A DNA stretch of 64,000 nt, from assembly GCF_900110275.1 (NCBI RefSeq), contig NZ_FODC01000001.1, forward strand, positions 1,570,780 through 1,634,779, written 5' to 3'. Numbering within the stretch: the stretch's first letter is position 1; every line of letters begins with the position of its first letter. Shown piece by piece: positions 7,757-17,600 of the stretch. This DNA is from Duganella sp. CF517. GTDB taxonomy: Bacteria; Pseudomonadota; Gammaproteobacteria; Burkholderiales; Burkholderiaceae_D. The notes beneath the pieces were generated by a model, which was not told the DNA's origin, did not search any database, and saw nothing but the letters and a program-made list of their open reading frames with translations. The translations under genes were made by a program, and so were the position numbers.

Positions 7757-8524
7757 TCAATCCAGGTAGCGCCGGCTCCAGACGGCGATCAGGTCGGCCA
7801 CGTAGACGGCGTCCTCGCGCCGGGTCAGCAGGTGGTCGGCGCTGTCGAGCGAGATGAAACTTTTCGGGTGCCGGGCCGCCGTGAAGATCTCGACAGCGTT
7901 GCTGATCGGCACCGTGTCGTCGCCCGGCGCGTGCATCACCATCAAGGCCCGCCTCAGGGCCGCGATCTTCCCCTTTAAATTGTGCTCGCCGGCGTCCTCG
8001 ACGAACTGGCGCTTGATGCGGAACGGGCGCCCCGCCAGTTGCACCTGGGCCTCGCCGTCGCGCGCGATCGCGTCCAGGTGCGCGCTGAACAGGCCGGTCA
8101 CGTGCGACGGGTCGCTGGGCGCGGCCACGGTGACGACGGCCGCCACTTCCGGCATCTGGTCGGCGGCGGCCAGCACGGCCGCGCCGCCCAGGCTGTGGCC
8201 GATCAACAGGCGCGGCGCCGCGTGCCGCGCGCGCAGGAAGTCGGCGGCGGCCACCAGGTCGGCCAGGTTGGACGAGAAATTGGTGTTGGCGAACTCGCCC
8301 TCGCTCGCGCCCAGGCCGGTGAAGTCGAAGCGCAGCACGGCGATGCCGTGGGCGGTCAGCGCCTGGGCGATGCGGCTGGCGGCGAACACGTCCTTGCCGC
8401 ACGTGAAGCAGTGCGCGAACAAGGCGTACGCTTTGATGGCGGCCGGCTCGCCGTCGGGCGCGTCGAGCCGCGCGGCCAGTTTGGCGCCGTCGGCGCCGGG
8501 GAATTCCTGTCGTTGTGATCGCAT
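7757..8524 (-). CDS. Alpha/beta hydrolase
   Basis: Cytoplasmic alpha/beta-fold hydrolase of 255 residues. It has the nucleophile elbow GHSLGG with Ser111, an acidic residue in HAPGDDTVP and a late His in DSADHLL. The sequence [10 protein letters not shown] near residue 36 and the overall pattern resemble the hydrolase half of hydrolase/OsmC two-domain proteins. Here there is no OsmC domain. The start at 8524 has GAGGGA upstream; a longer reading of 23 codons is not supported. It lies behind imuB on the same strand with 52 bases between. Substrate unknown. Confidence 0.88.
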   Translation of the reverse strand: MRSQRQEFPGADGAKLAARLDAPDGEPAAIKAYALFAHCFTCGKDVFAASRIAQALTAHGIAVLRFDFTGLGASEGEFANTNFSSNLADLVAAADFLRARHAAPRLLIGHSLGGAAVLAAADQMPEVAAVVTVAAPSDPSHVTGLFSAHLDAIARDGEAQVQLAGRPFRIKRQFVEDAGEHNLKGKIAALRRALMVMHAPGDDTVPISNAVEIFTAARHPKSFISLDSADHLLTRREDAVYVADLIAVWSRRYLD

Positions 8525-8576
8525 GTGGTGTCCCTCGATAAGTTGCGTCAAGAATACCTCAACCCCGGCCGCCATG

Positions 8577-10055
8577 TCAGCCGAACAATCCATGCAAATA
8601 CCAGCGCGTGACGGCCTCGGCGTCGTTGCCGCCGCGCTCGCGGTACAGCCAATAATGCGCGTGGTCGCGCCCCTCGGCCATGAAATAATCGCGCGTCTGC
8701 ATCTCGGTCCACCAGCCCGCCTCGATGCGCTCGCCGGTCGACACGATCTTCAACGGCGACCCATAGAACGGCCGGTGGTCGCGCATCAGCAGGGCGATCG
8801 GCTTGGCCAGCAGCCACGCCGGGCGCGGCAGGCTGGGCAGGTCCGGCGGCAGCTGCGCGCGGGCGTCGGCCGGCCGTATCTTGTCGTGCGCGCCGACCCA
8901 GGCGTTGGCGTGCTCGGGCCGGTAATCGGCGCGCGGCGCCGCCCGCAACACGTTCTCCGGCCCCAGCCGCGCGGTCAGCAACTCGAGCAGGCGCTGCCAG
9001 TCCTCCTTGCTGCCGCCCGGCTCGGGGAACAGCGATTCGCTCGGCGGCGCCATCGGCCGCACCCGCGGCGCCTCCAGGCACAGGCCGATGACGGGCGCCT
9101 CCAGCGTCTGCTTGGCCAGCCGCTCCTTGAGCAGGCGCACCAGGTGCTCGTCGCGCCAGGTCGGCTCGGCCAGCACCACCTCGATCATCGTCGGCGCGCG
9201 CGCCACCCGGCCGCGCTCGTGCTCGAGCGACAGGACGATGCGCTCGACGGCGAACTGGTGCGCGCTGAGCCACCCGGTCAGTTGCAGCAGCAGCCGGTGC
9301 GCGCCGCACAGCAAGGCGTCGGCCTGCTCGACCCGGTCGAACAATTCGAGCTTGGCGCGGAAGCTGGCCGGCGCCGCCAGCCACTGGTGCAATTCCGCCC
9401 GCTCGCCGTGGGCGTCGTCGAGCATGTCGAGCAGGGCGCGCCCGCAGCGCCGCTGCAGGCCCGGGCGCGGCAGCGCGCGCGCCGCCCCCACGCTCAGGCA
9501 GCCGATGCCCTCCAGCCAGGCCAGGTAGGGCCGCGCCGGCGGCAGCAGGTCCACCGGCAGGCGCGCCAGGCGCCGCGCCATCGACGCCACCGTCAGCGCG
9601 CGCCCGGCGCCGGCGCGCGCCAGCAGCCAGGCGCCGCGCGCGGTCGGCGCGCACCCGAGCGTGGCGGTGAAACCGAGCGCGCGCAGGCTGGCGGCGATCT
9701 GCCGGCACAGCGGGCGCACGCCGCCGAACAGGCGCAGGCTGGCGCCCACGTCGAGCAGCAACGTGGCCTCCTCGGCCATGGCCAGCTGCGGCGTGAAGCG
9801 CAGCAGCGCCATCGCCACCGCGTCCAGCGCCTCGGCTTCCCGCTGCGGCGCGCGCTGCTGGAACTGCGCGTGCGGCGCCAGCATCAGCGCGCCGCCGCGC
9901 CGCATGCCCGCTTCGACGCCGGCCGCGCGCGCCGAATCGGCCAGCGCCGCCACCCGCTCCTGCTCGAGCACGACGGTGCAGTGGTCGTCAGACCAGCGCG
10001 GGCAAAACACTTCGAGCGGCAGCCGGGGCAGGTGTAGGGCGATCCAGAGGCGCAT
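8577..10055 (-). CDS. imuB: ImuB, catalytically dead Y-family polymerase of the SOS mutasome
   Basis: 492 residues. ImuB bridges the error-prone polymerase DnaE2 (ImuC) to the sliding clamp during SOS mutagenesis. The fold is Y-family, but the catalytic acids are missing: the first motif reads [12 protein letters not shown] without the usual Asp, and the second reads [15 protein letters not shown] without the DE pair, as expected for ImuB. The C-terminal part carries a little-finger-like domain and a family-specific tail ending WYLHGLFG. Its start lies inside imuA (68-base overlap), so translation is coupled. dnaE2 does not follow. Confidence 0.9.
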   Translation of the reverse strand: MRLWIALHLPRLPLEVFCPRWSDDHCTVVLEQERVAALADSARAAGVEAGMRRGGALMLAPHAQFQQRAPQREAEALDAVAMALLRFTPQLAMAEEATLLLDVGASLRLFGGVRPLCRQIAASLRALGFTATLGCAPTARGAWLLARAGAGRALTVASMARRLARLPVDLLPPARPYLAWLEGIGCLSVGAARALPRPGLQRRCGRALLDMLDDAHGERAELHQWLAAPASFRAKLELFDRVEQADALLCGAHRLLLQLTGWLSAHQFAVERIVLSLEHERGRVARAPTMIEVVLAEPTWRDEHLVRLLKERLAKQTLEAPVIGLCLEAPRVRPMAPPSESLFPEPGGSKEDWQRLLELLTARLGPENVLRAAPRADYRPEHANAWVGAHDKIRPADARAQLPPDLPSLPRPAWLLAKPIALLMRDHRPFYGSPLKIVSTGERIEAGWWTEMQTRDYFMAEGRDHAHYWLYRERGGNDAEAVTRWYLHGLFG

Positions 10056-10713
10056 GGCGTTGTAGCAAAGAAGGGGTTAACGGTAAAAACAAGGGGGTGT
10101 CGCGCCGCGGCCCGCGCCGCTTGACGAAACCGACGTCGACGCCGCCGGCGGCGGCCGTCAGCGACAGCCGCAGCGGCGCCGGCGAGGCGTCCTGCGCCGC
10201 CGCCAGCGGCCGCAGCATGCAAAACAGCGTGTCCGCGCTTTGCGCGGCCAGGTGCAGCCGGCGCAAGGTTTCGCCGCGCGCGTGCTGCTGCCACAGCAAC
10301 AGCGCGCCGCAACAGCCGCTGCGCAGCACCTGCTCGGCCGCCCATAGGGTGTCGCCGCCTTTGCCGCCGGCGCCGCCGCGGATCCAGAGCAATTGCGACG
10401 GTTCGATCCCCAGCGCGGCCAGCGCCAGCGCCTGCGGCGCGTGCGGCGGCTGCAGCAGCACGATCGGGCGCTTGCCCAGCGCGGCCAGCGCCGGCCGCAA
10501 CAGGCGCAACTCGCCGATGCCGTGCTGCTGCACCAGCAAGTCGATCAGGGTGCCCAGCGGCCAGCCGCCGCCGGGCAACTGCGCCGACAACGCGGCAAAG
10601 CCGGTGTCGACGCAGCGCGTGGCGCTGTGCGCCAGTTGCGACGCCCGCCACAGCGACGGATGGACGGTTTCGGGCGCGGCGATGGCAGCCGGGGCGGAGG
10701 CGGAAGGATTCAT
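9988..10713 (-). CDS. imuA: ImuA, RecA/SulA-like protein of the SOS mutasome
   Basis: 241 residues. ImuA is a degenerate RecA-fold protein that acts with ImuB in damage-induced mutagenesis. Visible features are the N-terminal LPGGGWPLGTLIDLL and a central ALLLWQQHA strand; a Walker A lysine is not evident, as in SulA-like relatives. The tail is Pro/Ala/Arg-rich. The start at 10713 is chosen because the longer reading would run through the LexA box, which lies 28 bases upstream. First gene of an imuA-imuB operon. Confidence 0.9.
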   Translation of the reverse strand: MNPSASAPAAIAAPETVHPSLWRASQLAHSATRCVDTGFAALSAQLPGGGWPLGTLIDLLVQQHGIGELRLLRPALAALGKRPIVLLQPPHAPQALALAALGIEPSQLLWIRGGAGGKGGDTLWAAEQVLRSGCCGALLLWQQHARGETLRRLHLAAQSADTLFCMLRPLAAAQDASPAPLRLSLTAAAGGVDVGFVKRRGPRRDTPLFLPLTPSLLQRHAPLDRPTPAPAAARSVLPALV

Positions 10714-10740
10714 GATGTCACCAGCGCATTTTAGCGCAAA

Positions 10741-10760
10741 TACTGTACAAATACACAGTA
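10741..10760. promoter_or_regulatory. LexA (SOS) box upstream of imuA
   Basis: TACTGTACAAATACACAGTA matches the proteobacterial LexA operator pattern CTGT-N8-ACAG, with flanking TA and TA. It lies 28 bases before the imuA start and about 58 bases before the divergent antiporter gene, so it most likely controls imuAB and might also affect the neighbour. Confidence 0.9.
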
Positions 10761-10817
10761 CTATCTCGATCCGGTTTTGGCAAGTCCGAATATGTTTGGC
10801 GCGCGGCATGCTGTAAC

Positions 10818-12146
10818 ATGACACCAAAGAAACATCACCAGGATAATATTTTGCACACAATACAACTGGTGGGCGCGGTCCTGTTCGGCCTCGCCCTGCT
10901 CCACACCTTCGCCGCCAAAACCTTCGGCGTGCTGGCGCGCCGCCATCCCCGCCACGCCGGCCTGTTCCATCTGTTGGGCGAGGTCGAGGTCGTTTTCGGC
11001 TTCTGGGCCTTCGTGCTGATCGCCGCCCTGGCCGTGCTCGACGGGCCCGGCGCGGCGATCGCCTACGCCGAGACGCGCCACTACGCCGAGCCGCTGTTCG
11101 TCTTCACCGTGATGGTGGTGGCCGCCTCGCGCCCGGTGCTCGACATCGTGCGGCGCGCCCTGCGCGCCGTGGCCGCGCGCTTGCCGCTGTCGACCGACCT
11201 GGCGCTGTCGTGGTTCGGCCTGGCGCTGGTGCCGCTGACCGGCTCGCTGATCACCGAGCCGGCCGCGATGACTCTCGCGGCCCTGATGCTGGCGCCGCTG
11301 GTGTTCCGCCGCGACCTGCCCGAGTGGCTCAAGTACGGCGCGCTCGGCGCGCTGTTCGTCAACGTCTCGATCGGCGGCACCTTGACCGCGTACGCGGCGC
11401 CGCCGGTGCTGATGGTGGCCACCACCTGGCAATGGGACAGCCTGTATATGGCGACCCGCTTCGGCTGGAAGGCGGCGCTGGCGGTGGCGCTCAACGCCGG
11501 CGTCGTCTGCTTCCTGCTGCGCCCGCACCTGCGCGCGCCGGCCGGCGCCCCGGCGCCGGGCGCCCCATCCCGCGGCGTCCCCGCGCCGGACGGGCCCGCG
11601 GACGGGGCGCCGCCGGTGCCGTGGCCGGTCACGCTGATCCACCTCGGCTTCCTGGCCGGGGTGGTCGTGCTCGGCCACCATCCGGTGCTGTTCCTCGGCC
11701 TGTTCATGCTGTTCCTCGGCTTCGCCACGGCCTACCAGCGCTACCAGCATCCGCTGATCATCAAGGAGGGCTTGCTGGTGGGCTTTTTCCTGGCCGGCCT
11801 GGTGGTGCTCGGCGGCATGCAGCAATGGTGGTTGCAACCCATCGTCGCCAGCCTGTCGCCGCTGGCCTTGTTTTTCGGCGCGCTGGGCTTGACGGCGATC
11901 ACCGACAACGCCGCGCTGACCTACCTCGGCTCGCTGATTGAGGGCATCTCGGCGCCGTCGCAGTACATGCTGATGGCCGGCGCGGTGGCCGGCGGCGGCC
12001 TGACCGTGATCGCCAACGCGCCCAACCCGGCCGGCGCGGCGCTGCTGCGGCGCGGCTTTCGCGACGAATCGATCGGCGCCGTCGGCCTGCTGCTCGGCGC
12101 GCTGGGACCGACCGTGGTCGCGGCGGCCGCCTTCCTGCTGCTGTGA
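10818..12146 (+). CDS. Putative Na+/H+ antiporter, multi-pass inner-membrane protein
   Basis: 442 residues, almost entirely hydrophobic, with about 11-12 membrane segments. It has acidic and small-residue motifs within the membrane (SLITEPAAMTLAALML, GLTAITDNAALTYLGSLI) and a Pro/Ala-rich cytoplasmic loop near residues 235-260. It matches the family annotated as putative Na+/H+ antiporter; transport has not been shown for most members. The ATG at 10818 has no clear ribosome site. An in-frame TTG at 10851 has AGGA 7 bases upstream and could be the true start. Divergent from imuA. Confidence 0.78.
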   Translation: MTPKKHHQDNILHTIQLVGAVLFGLALLHTFAAKTFGVLARRHPRHAGLFHLLGEVEVVFGFWAFVLIAALAVLDGPGAAIAYAETRHYAEPLFVFTVMVVAASRPVLDIVRRALRAVAARLPLSTDLALSWFGLALVPLTGSLITEPAAMTLAALMLAPLVFRRDLPEWLKYGALGALFVNVSIGGTLTAYAAPPVLMVATTWQWDSLYMATRFGWKAALAVALNAGVVCFLLRPHLRAPAGAPAPGAPSRGVPAPDGPADGAPPVPWPVTLIHLGFLAGVVVLGHHPVLFLGLFMLFLGFATAYQRYQHPLIIKEGLLVGFFLAGLVVLGGMQQWWLQPIVASLSPLALFFGALGLTAITDNAALTYLGSLIEGISAPSQYMLMAGAVAGGGLTVIANAPNPAGAALLRRGFRDESIGAVGLLLGALGPTVVAAAAFLLL

Positions 12147-12171
12147 GCCCGATGGTGGCGCGTGGCGATAC

Positions 12172-12201
12172 TTGTCAAAAAAAGATGCCAGATCGTTAAA
12201 A
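12172..12201 (+). promoter_or_regulatory. Possible sigma-70 promoter for the secreted hydrolase
   Basis: TTGTCA (12172-12177) and TTAAAA (12196-12201) are separated by 18 bases, 67 bases before the start codon. Pattern match only. Confidence 0.35.
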
Positions 12202-12267
12202 TTCGCCTACCCTCTACCTTCCAGGGTGCAACCTTTCACCCATCAACTGTTTAGCCAAGGAGCGACC

Positions 12268-13272
12268 ATGAACACACCCTCCCTCGGTGGCCTGCTGCTG
12301 GGCGCCGCCGTCTGCCTGGCGCCGTCGGCCCGGGCGGCCGACGCGCCGGGCACCGACGGCGCCTTCGCCAAGCCGCAGCTGCGGGTCGACATCGGCGGGC
12401 GCAAGCTCAACCTGTACTGCAGTGGCAGCGGCGCCACCACCGTGCTGTTCGACGGTCCGGCCGGCGATGCCGGCTGGGCCTGGTTCAAGGTGCAACCGGC
12501 AGTGGCCAGGCACACGCGCGCCTGCACCTACGACCGTCCCGGCTACGGCTTCAGCGACCCGTCCAAGCGCCCCAACACATCGCAACACGTGGCCGAGGAC
12601 CTGCACCAGGGCCTGGCCGCCGCCGGCATCAAGCCGCCGTACCTGCTGGTGGGCAACTCGATCGGCGGCGCCAACGCGCAAGTGTTCGCCTACCGCTATC
12701 CCGGCGAGGTCACGGGCATGGTGCTGGTCGAGCCGCAGACCGAGGATGAAAGCACGCGCACCAACAAGGCCTCCGGCGGCATGCTCGACAAGGTCTACGC
12801 GATGGTGGCCGCGCACAACGCCGAATGCCTGCGCGCGGCGGGCAAAGGCTTCAAGCCGGGCGGCCGGGCGCTGGCCGACTGCATCGGCGAGCCGGCCGAC
12901 TTCTACGGCCCGGTGCTGGGTCCGCAAGTGCTGGCGGCGATGAAGAAGCCCTCGTACTGGCGCACGGTGGTGGGCGAATACCAGGGCTTCGGCGCCAGCG
13001 ACGACCAGCTGCGCGCCTTGCGCAAGCCCTTCGGCGACCTGCCGCTGCTGGTGCTCACGCGCGGCGTCAGCCCGTACGCCATTCCCGGCCGGCCGCAAAG
13101 CGCGGTCAACAAGGCCATGGAGGATGAAAACGAAGCGATCCACAAGGAGCTCGCGGCGCTGTCGACCAGGGGCGCGCAACGCGTGGTGCCGGGCGCCGGG
13201 CACGCCATCCAAAGCGAGCAGCCGGCGGTCGTCACGGCGGCGGTGCTGGAGATGCTCCACCAAATCAACTAG
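12268..13272 (+). CDS. Secreted alpha/beta hydrolase
   Basis: 334 residues, with a signal peptide ending near residue 23 (ARA-AD). The alpha/beta-hydrolase fold has its oxyanion region in VLFDGPAG, nucleophile elbow GNSIGG with Ser131 and catalytic His in PGAGHAIQSEQP. The start at 12268 is fixed by AAGGAG 6 bases upstream. Substrate unknown; the closest type is a generic periplasmic esterase or haloperoxidase-like enzyme. It converges with the PHB-depolymerase-like gene across a REP-like hairpin. Confidence 0.88.
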   Translation: MNTPSLGGLLLGAAVCLAPSARAADAPGTDGAFAKPQLRVDIGGRKLNLYCSGSGATTVLFDGPAGDAGWAWFKVQPAVARHTRACTYDRPGYGFSDPSKRPNTSQHVAEDLHQGLAAAGIKPPYLLVGNSIGGANAQVFAYRYPGEVTGMVLVEPQTEDESTRTNKASGGMLDKVYAMVAAHNAECLRAAGKGFKPGGRALADCIGEPADFYGPVLGPQVLAAMKKPSYWRTVVGEYQGFGASDDQLRALRKPFGDLPLLVLTRGVSPYAIPGRPQSAVNKAMEDENEAIHKELAALSTRGAQRVVPGAGHAIQSEQPAVVTAAVLEMLHQIN

Positions 13273-13278
13273 CACATC

Positions 13279-13355
13279 GGGGTCAAGTCTGACAATCGGA
13301 CACGGGCACAAGCACGCGCCCGCTGAGGCCGTGTCCGAATGACAGACTTGACCCC
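13279..13355. repeat. REP-like inverted repeat, copy 1
   Basis: GGGGTCAAGTCTG...GGACACGG (13279-13305) and CCGTGTCCGAATGACAG...CCCC (13329-13355) are 27-base reverse complements with two mismatches. The same arms occur at 29032-29186. It lies between two convergent genes and ends 4 bases from the stop of the minus-strand gene. Confidence 0.85.
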
Positions 13356-13359
13356 GGGG

Positions 13360-14601
13360 TTAGGCGCGCTGGTGGCGGTTGAAGAACTGCATCATCATCT
13401 TGCTGGCGTCCGGGCCGGCCTTGGTGTTGTAGGCCAGCGTTTCGTCGCCGCCGCTCCAGGCGTGCTCGAGCTGCTCGATCTGCGCCACGCGCAGCAGCAG
13501 CTTTCTGCCGTCGTAAAAATCGTCGATGCGGTGGGCGTTGTGGCGCCCGCCCCGGCCCTGCGACTTGAGCGTGGTCTTCGGTTGCGCGACGGCGCCGATG
13601 CCGTTCAGCGCCCGGCTCTGGCGCATCAGCTGCGTCTGGTTGATCGGGCGCACCACGCTGTCGCCCTCGCCCTGGATCAGGATCATCGGCATGCCCGGGA
13701 AATGCGGCTGGCGCATCAGCACTTCGCGCACCGCCAGGTCGGCGCGCAAGCCGCCGCCGTGCTGCATGACGCCCAGCGCGCCCATCTGGCTGTGGCCGGC
13801 GCCGAACACGGGGCCGGAGTGCATGCCGACCGCCGCGAACAAGCGCGGGTGGTTGAGCGCGACGATGTTGGCCATGCCGGCGCCGGCCGAGATGCCGGCG
13901 ATATAGATGCGCGAGCGGTCGATCGCGTATTCGGTCATCACCTTGTTGACCATGCCGACGATCAGCGGCACGTCGCCGCCGCCCTCCTGCGTGGCGCGGT
14001 CGTACCACTTCCAGCAGCGCTGCGCGTGCGAGCCGACCGATTGCTGCGGATAGAGCACGGCGTAGCCCATCTGCTCGGCCCACCGGTTCATGCGCGTGCC
14101 CTGCGCGAACTGGGTGGCGGTCTGCTGGCAACCGTGCAGCATCACCACCAGCGGCAAGCCCTTGCGGGCGGCCTGGGCGGGAATATTGTTGGGCAGGTAG
14201 AGCCAGTACCCGAGGCGATGCGCGGGCGTGCCCACGCCGGCCGGCGTCGCGTAGTGCGAGGCCAGCCACTTTCCGGGCGCCGGTGGCACGCTGGGCGCCG
14301 GCGCGGCGGCACGGGGCTTGGCGCTGGCCGCCCTCGCCGGCGGCACCCTGACCGGCTTGACGGCCACCGTCGCGGCCCTGGCGACCGTGGGCTTGGCGAC
14401 CGTGGGCTTGGCGACCGTGGGCTTGGCGACTATGGGCTTGACGACTTTGACCTTGGCGGCCTTGGCCGCCGGCGCCCGCTTGCGCTTGGGCGCGGGCGGG
14501 GTGGCGGCCTTGAACAGCGCCGTCATCAATTTGTTGACGGACTTACTCTGTCGTGTGCCGGTACGCACCAGACTACGCAGCAAACCAGCGGCACTCTTCA
14601 T
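13360..14601 (-). CDS. PHB depolymerase family esterase
   Basis: 413 residues, alpha/beta-hydrolase of the LpqC/PHB-depolymerase family (extracellular-type poly(3-hydroxybutyrate) depolymerase relatives). The catalytic domain spans about 110-410: LPLVVMLHGCQQ (oxyanion region), lipase box GISAG with Ser238, and a late His in LEHAWSGGD. Residues 30-105 are a Lys/Ala/Pro/Val-rich linker containing perfect KPTVA repeats. The N-terminus is basic without a clear signal peptide. The gene is followed at once by a REP-like element. Whether it acts on PHB or on other esters cannot be told. Confidence 0.88.
   Translation of the reverse strand: MKSAAGLLRSLVRTGTRQSKSVNKLMTALFKAATPPAPKRKRAPAAKAAKVKVVKPIVAKPTVAKPTVAKPTVARAATVAVKPVRVPPARAASAKPRAAAPAPSVPPAPGKWLASHYATPAGVGTPAHRLGYWLYLPNNIPAQAARKGLPLVVMLHGCQQTATQFAQGTRMNRWAEQMGYAVLYPQQSVGSHAQRCWKWYDRATQEGGGDVPLIVGMVNKVMTEYAIDRSRIYIAGISAGAGMANIVALNHPRLFAAVGMHSGPVFGAGHSQMGALGVMQHGGGLRADLAVREVLMRQPHFPGMPMILIQGEGDSVVRPINQTQLMRQSRALNGIGAVAQPKTTLKSQGRGGRHNAHRIDDFYDGRKLLLRVAQIEQLEHAWSGGDETLAYNTKAGPDASKMMMQFFNRHQRA
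14381..14440 (-). repeat. 15-bp tandem repeat inside the esterase gene
   Basis: Three exact copies of GCGACCGTGGGCTTG (plus strand) and one near copy. They encode KPTVA units in the linker. Copy number may vary by slippage without breaking the frame. Confidence 0.85.
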
Positions 14602-14690
14602 CGGATCGACCTCCTGTTGCCATAAAGTCTACCCCGGAAACCCCATCCGCCTGCGTTCGCCACCGCGCATACCGGACGATCGATGCGGCA

Positions 14691-17600
14691 TCAACGCAAC
14701 ATCGACTCCCACACTTTCTGCAAGCGCTTGGCCGACACCGGCATCGGCGTGCGCAGCTCCTGGGCGAACAGCGACACGCGCAGCTCCTCGAGCATCCAGC
14801 GGAACTCGACCATCTTCGGATCGGTGTTCTTGCCGGCCGATTTGTCCTTGTTGGCGCGCTGGTACAACGCCGCCGCCGACTGCCATTCGGCCATCAGCTT
14901 GGCGTCGCGCGCCGGGTCGCCGCGCAGCTTTTCGATGCGCACGTTGATCGCCTTCAGATAGCGCGGGAAGTGCGCCAGCTGGCTGTAGTCGTTGTCCGAC
15001 AGGAAGCGTTTGTTGACCAGCGCCTGCAACTGCGCCTGCATGTCGGCCGCCGCCGCCGCCGGCAACCCCTGCAAGCGCTTGGGCAGGCCGTGGAACTCGG
15101 TGAGCACCTGCGACAGCAGGCGCGCGATCTCGTTCACCAGCAGCACCAGGCGCGACTTGCCCTCGTCCTTGCGCTTGGCGAAACTGGCGGCATCGAGCGG
15201 CAACGGATCTTGCAGGCAGGCGATATCGAGCGCCTTGTTGATGATCTGTTCGCGCAGCTCCTCCTGCGTGCCCATGCTCATGAACTGCATGCCCATTTGC
15301 TGCAGGCCGGGGATGCCCTTTTCGATGAACTTGATCTGGTCCTTCATCTGCAGCGCGAACAGCCGGCGCAGGCCGATCCGGTGCGTGCGCGCCGCCACCG
15401 TCGGGTCGTCGAACACCTCCAGGTCGCAGTGCGTGCCCTTGTCGACCAGCGCCGGGAAGCCGATCAGCGTCAGCTTGCCCTGGACGATCTCCAGCAGCTC
15501 CGGCAGCTCGCCGAAGGTCCAGCTGGTCAGGCCCGTCAACGTGATGCCGCTGGCGGCGCTGGACGCTTCCCTGGCGCCGACCGCCTTGTCACCGCCCCTG
15601 CCCGGCGCCGGCGCCGGCGCCGCGCCGGCGTTGCCGCCGGCCGCGCGCGACGGCGGGGCCGGGGACGCGGCCGCGCCGCCGCTGCCCAGCGCCCGCAGCG
15701 TCACCCCTTGCGTGCCCGAGGTTTCGGCCATCTTCTGGAAGCTCTCGCGCGCCTGCGCGCCGAATTCGGCCTGCAGGGTGGCCAGGTTGCGGCCCATCTC
15801 CAGCTGGCGTCCGTGCTCGTCGATCACCTTGAAGTTCATGAAGTGGTGGGCCGGCAGGGTCTCCGGCTTGAAGTCGGTGGTCAGCACCGAGATCGTGATC
15901 TGCGACCGGATGTCGGCGATGATCGCGTCGATCAAGTCGCCGCGGCCGAAGATGCCCGCCTCGTGCACCCGTTCGCAGAACCTGGCCGCGTAGTCCGGCA
16001 GCGGCACGCAGTGGCGGCGCAGCTTTTGCGGCAGGGACTTGAGCAGCAGGTGCACCTTCTCCTTCAGCATGCCCGGCACCAGCCATTCGCAGCGCTCGCG
16101 CGGCAATTGGTTCAACGCGAACAGCGGCACGGCCATCGTCACGCCATCGCGCACGCTGCCCGGTTCGAAGTGGTAGGTCAGCGCCATTTCCAGCCCCGTC
16201 ACCGACATCATCTTCGGGAACAGGTCGGTCGTCACGCCGGCCGCCTCGTGGCGCATCAATTCGTCGCGGTTCAGGTACAGCAGCTTCGGCTCGGCCGCCG
16301 TGGCGTCCTTGTGCCACTTCTCGAAGCCGGCGCCGTTGACCACGTCGGCCGGTATCAGCTTGTCGTAGAAGGCGGCGATCAACTCGTCGTCGACCAGCAC
16401 GTCGAGGCGGCGCGACTTGTGCTCGAGGTTCTCGATCTCCTTGATCAACTTGTGGTTGTGGGCGAAGAACGGCGCGCGCGTGTCGTAGTCGCCGCCGACC
16501 AGCGCGTCGCGGATGAAGATCTCGCGCGCCTCGGCCGGGTTGTGCAGCGCGTAGTTGATGCGGCGCTGGCTGTACACCACCAGCCCGTACAAGGTGGCGC
16601 GCTCGGACGCGCTGACCTGCGCCCCGCGTTTTTCCCAGCGCGGCTCGCCCCACGATTTTTTCAGCAGGTGGCCGCCGACCTTCTCCAGCCATTCCGGCTC
16701 GATGCGGGCCACGCAGCGCGCGTACAGGCGCGTGGTGTCGACCAGTTCGGCCGCCATGATCCACTTGCCCGGTTTTTTCAGCAGCGACGAACCGGGCCAG
16801 ATATTGAACTTGATGCCGCGCGCGCCCAGGTAGCCGGCGCCCGGTTCGTCCTCGCTCTTGAAACCGATGTTGCCCAGCAGGCCGGTCAGCAGCGCCAGGT
16901 GCAGGTTCTCGTAGGTGGCCGGCGCCTCGTTGATGCGCCAGCCCTGCTCCTTGACGATGGTGAGCAGCTGCGAGTGCACGTCGCGCCACTCGCGCAGCCG
17001 CAGTTGCGACAGGAAGTTGGTCCGGCAGTTGTCCATCAGCTGGCGGTTGGTCTTTTTGTGCTCGATGGCGTTCTCGAACCACTGCCAGATCTTCAGATAG
17101 CTGATGAACTCCGACTTCTCGTCGGCGAACTTCTTGTGCGCCTCGTCGGCCGCCTGCTGGTGCTCCATCGGGCGGTCGCGCGGGTCCTGCACCGACAGCG
17201 CCGAGGCGATGATCAGCACTTCGTTCAGGCTGGCGTTGTCGAGCGCGGCGAGGATCATGCGGCCCACGCGCGGGTCCAGCGGCAGCTTGGCGAGCTTGTT
17301 GCCAAGGGGCGTGAGCTGGTTGTATTCGTCGACCGCGCCCAGCTCCTGCAGCAGCTGGTAGCCGTCGGCGATGGCGCGCGCCAGCGGCGGCTCGATGAAC
17401 GGGAACGTCTCGACATCGGTCAGGTGCAGCGACTTCATGCGCAGGATGACGGCCGCCAGCGACGAGCGCAGGATCTCCGGCTCGGTGAACTTGGGCCGCT
17501 GCAGGAAGTCCTGCTCCTCGTACAGGCGGATGCAGACGCCGTCGGCGACGCGGCCGCAACGGCCGGCGCGCTGGTTGGCGGCCGATTGCGCGATCGGCTC

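Noticed and set aside
14381..14440. Regular 15-base repeats as a possible CRISPR array
   Set aside because: The units are contiguous without spacers and encode in-frame KPTVA repeats in an esterase linker.
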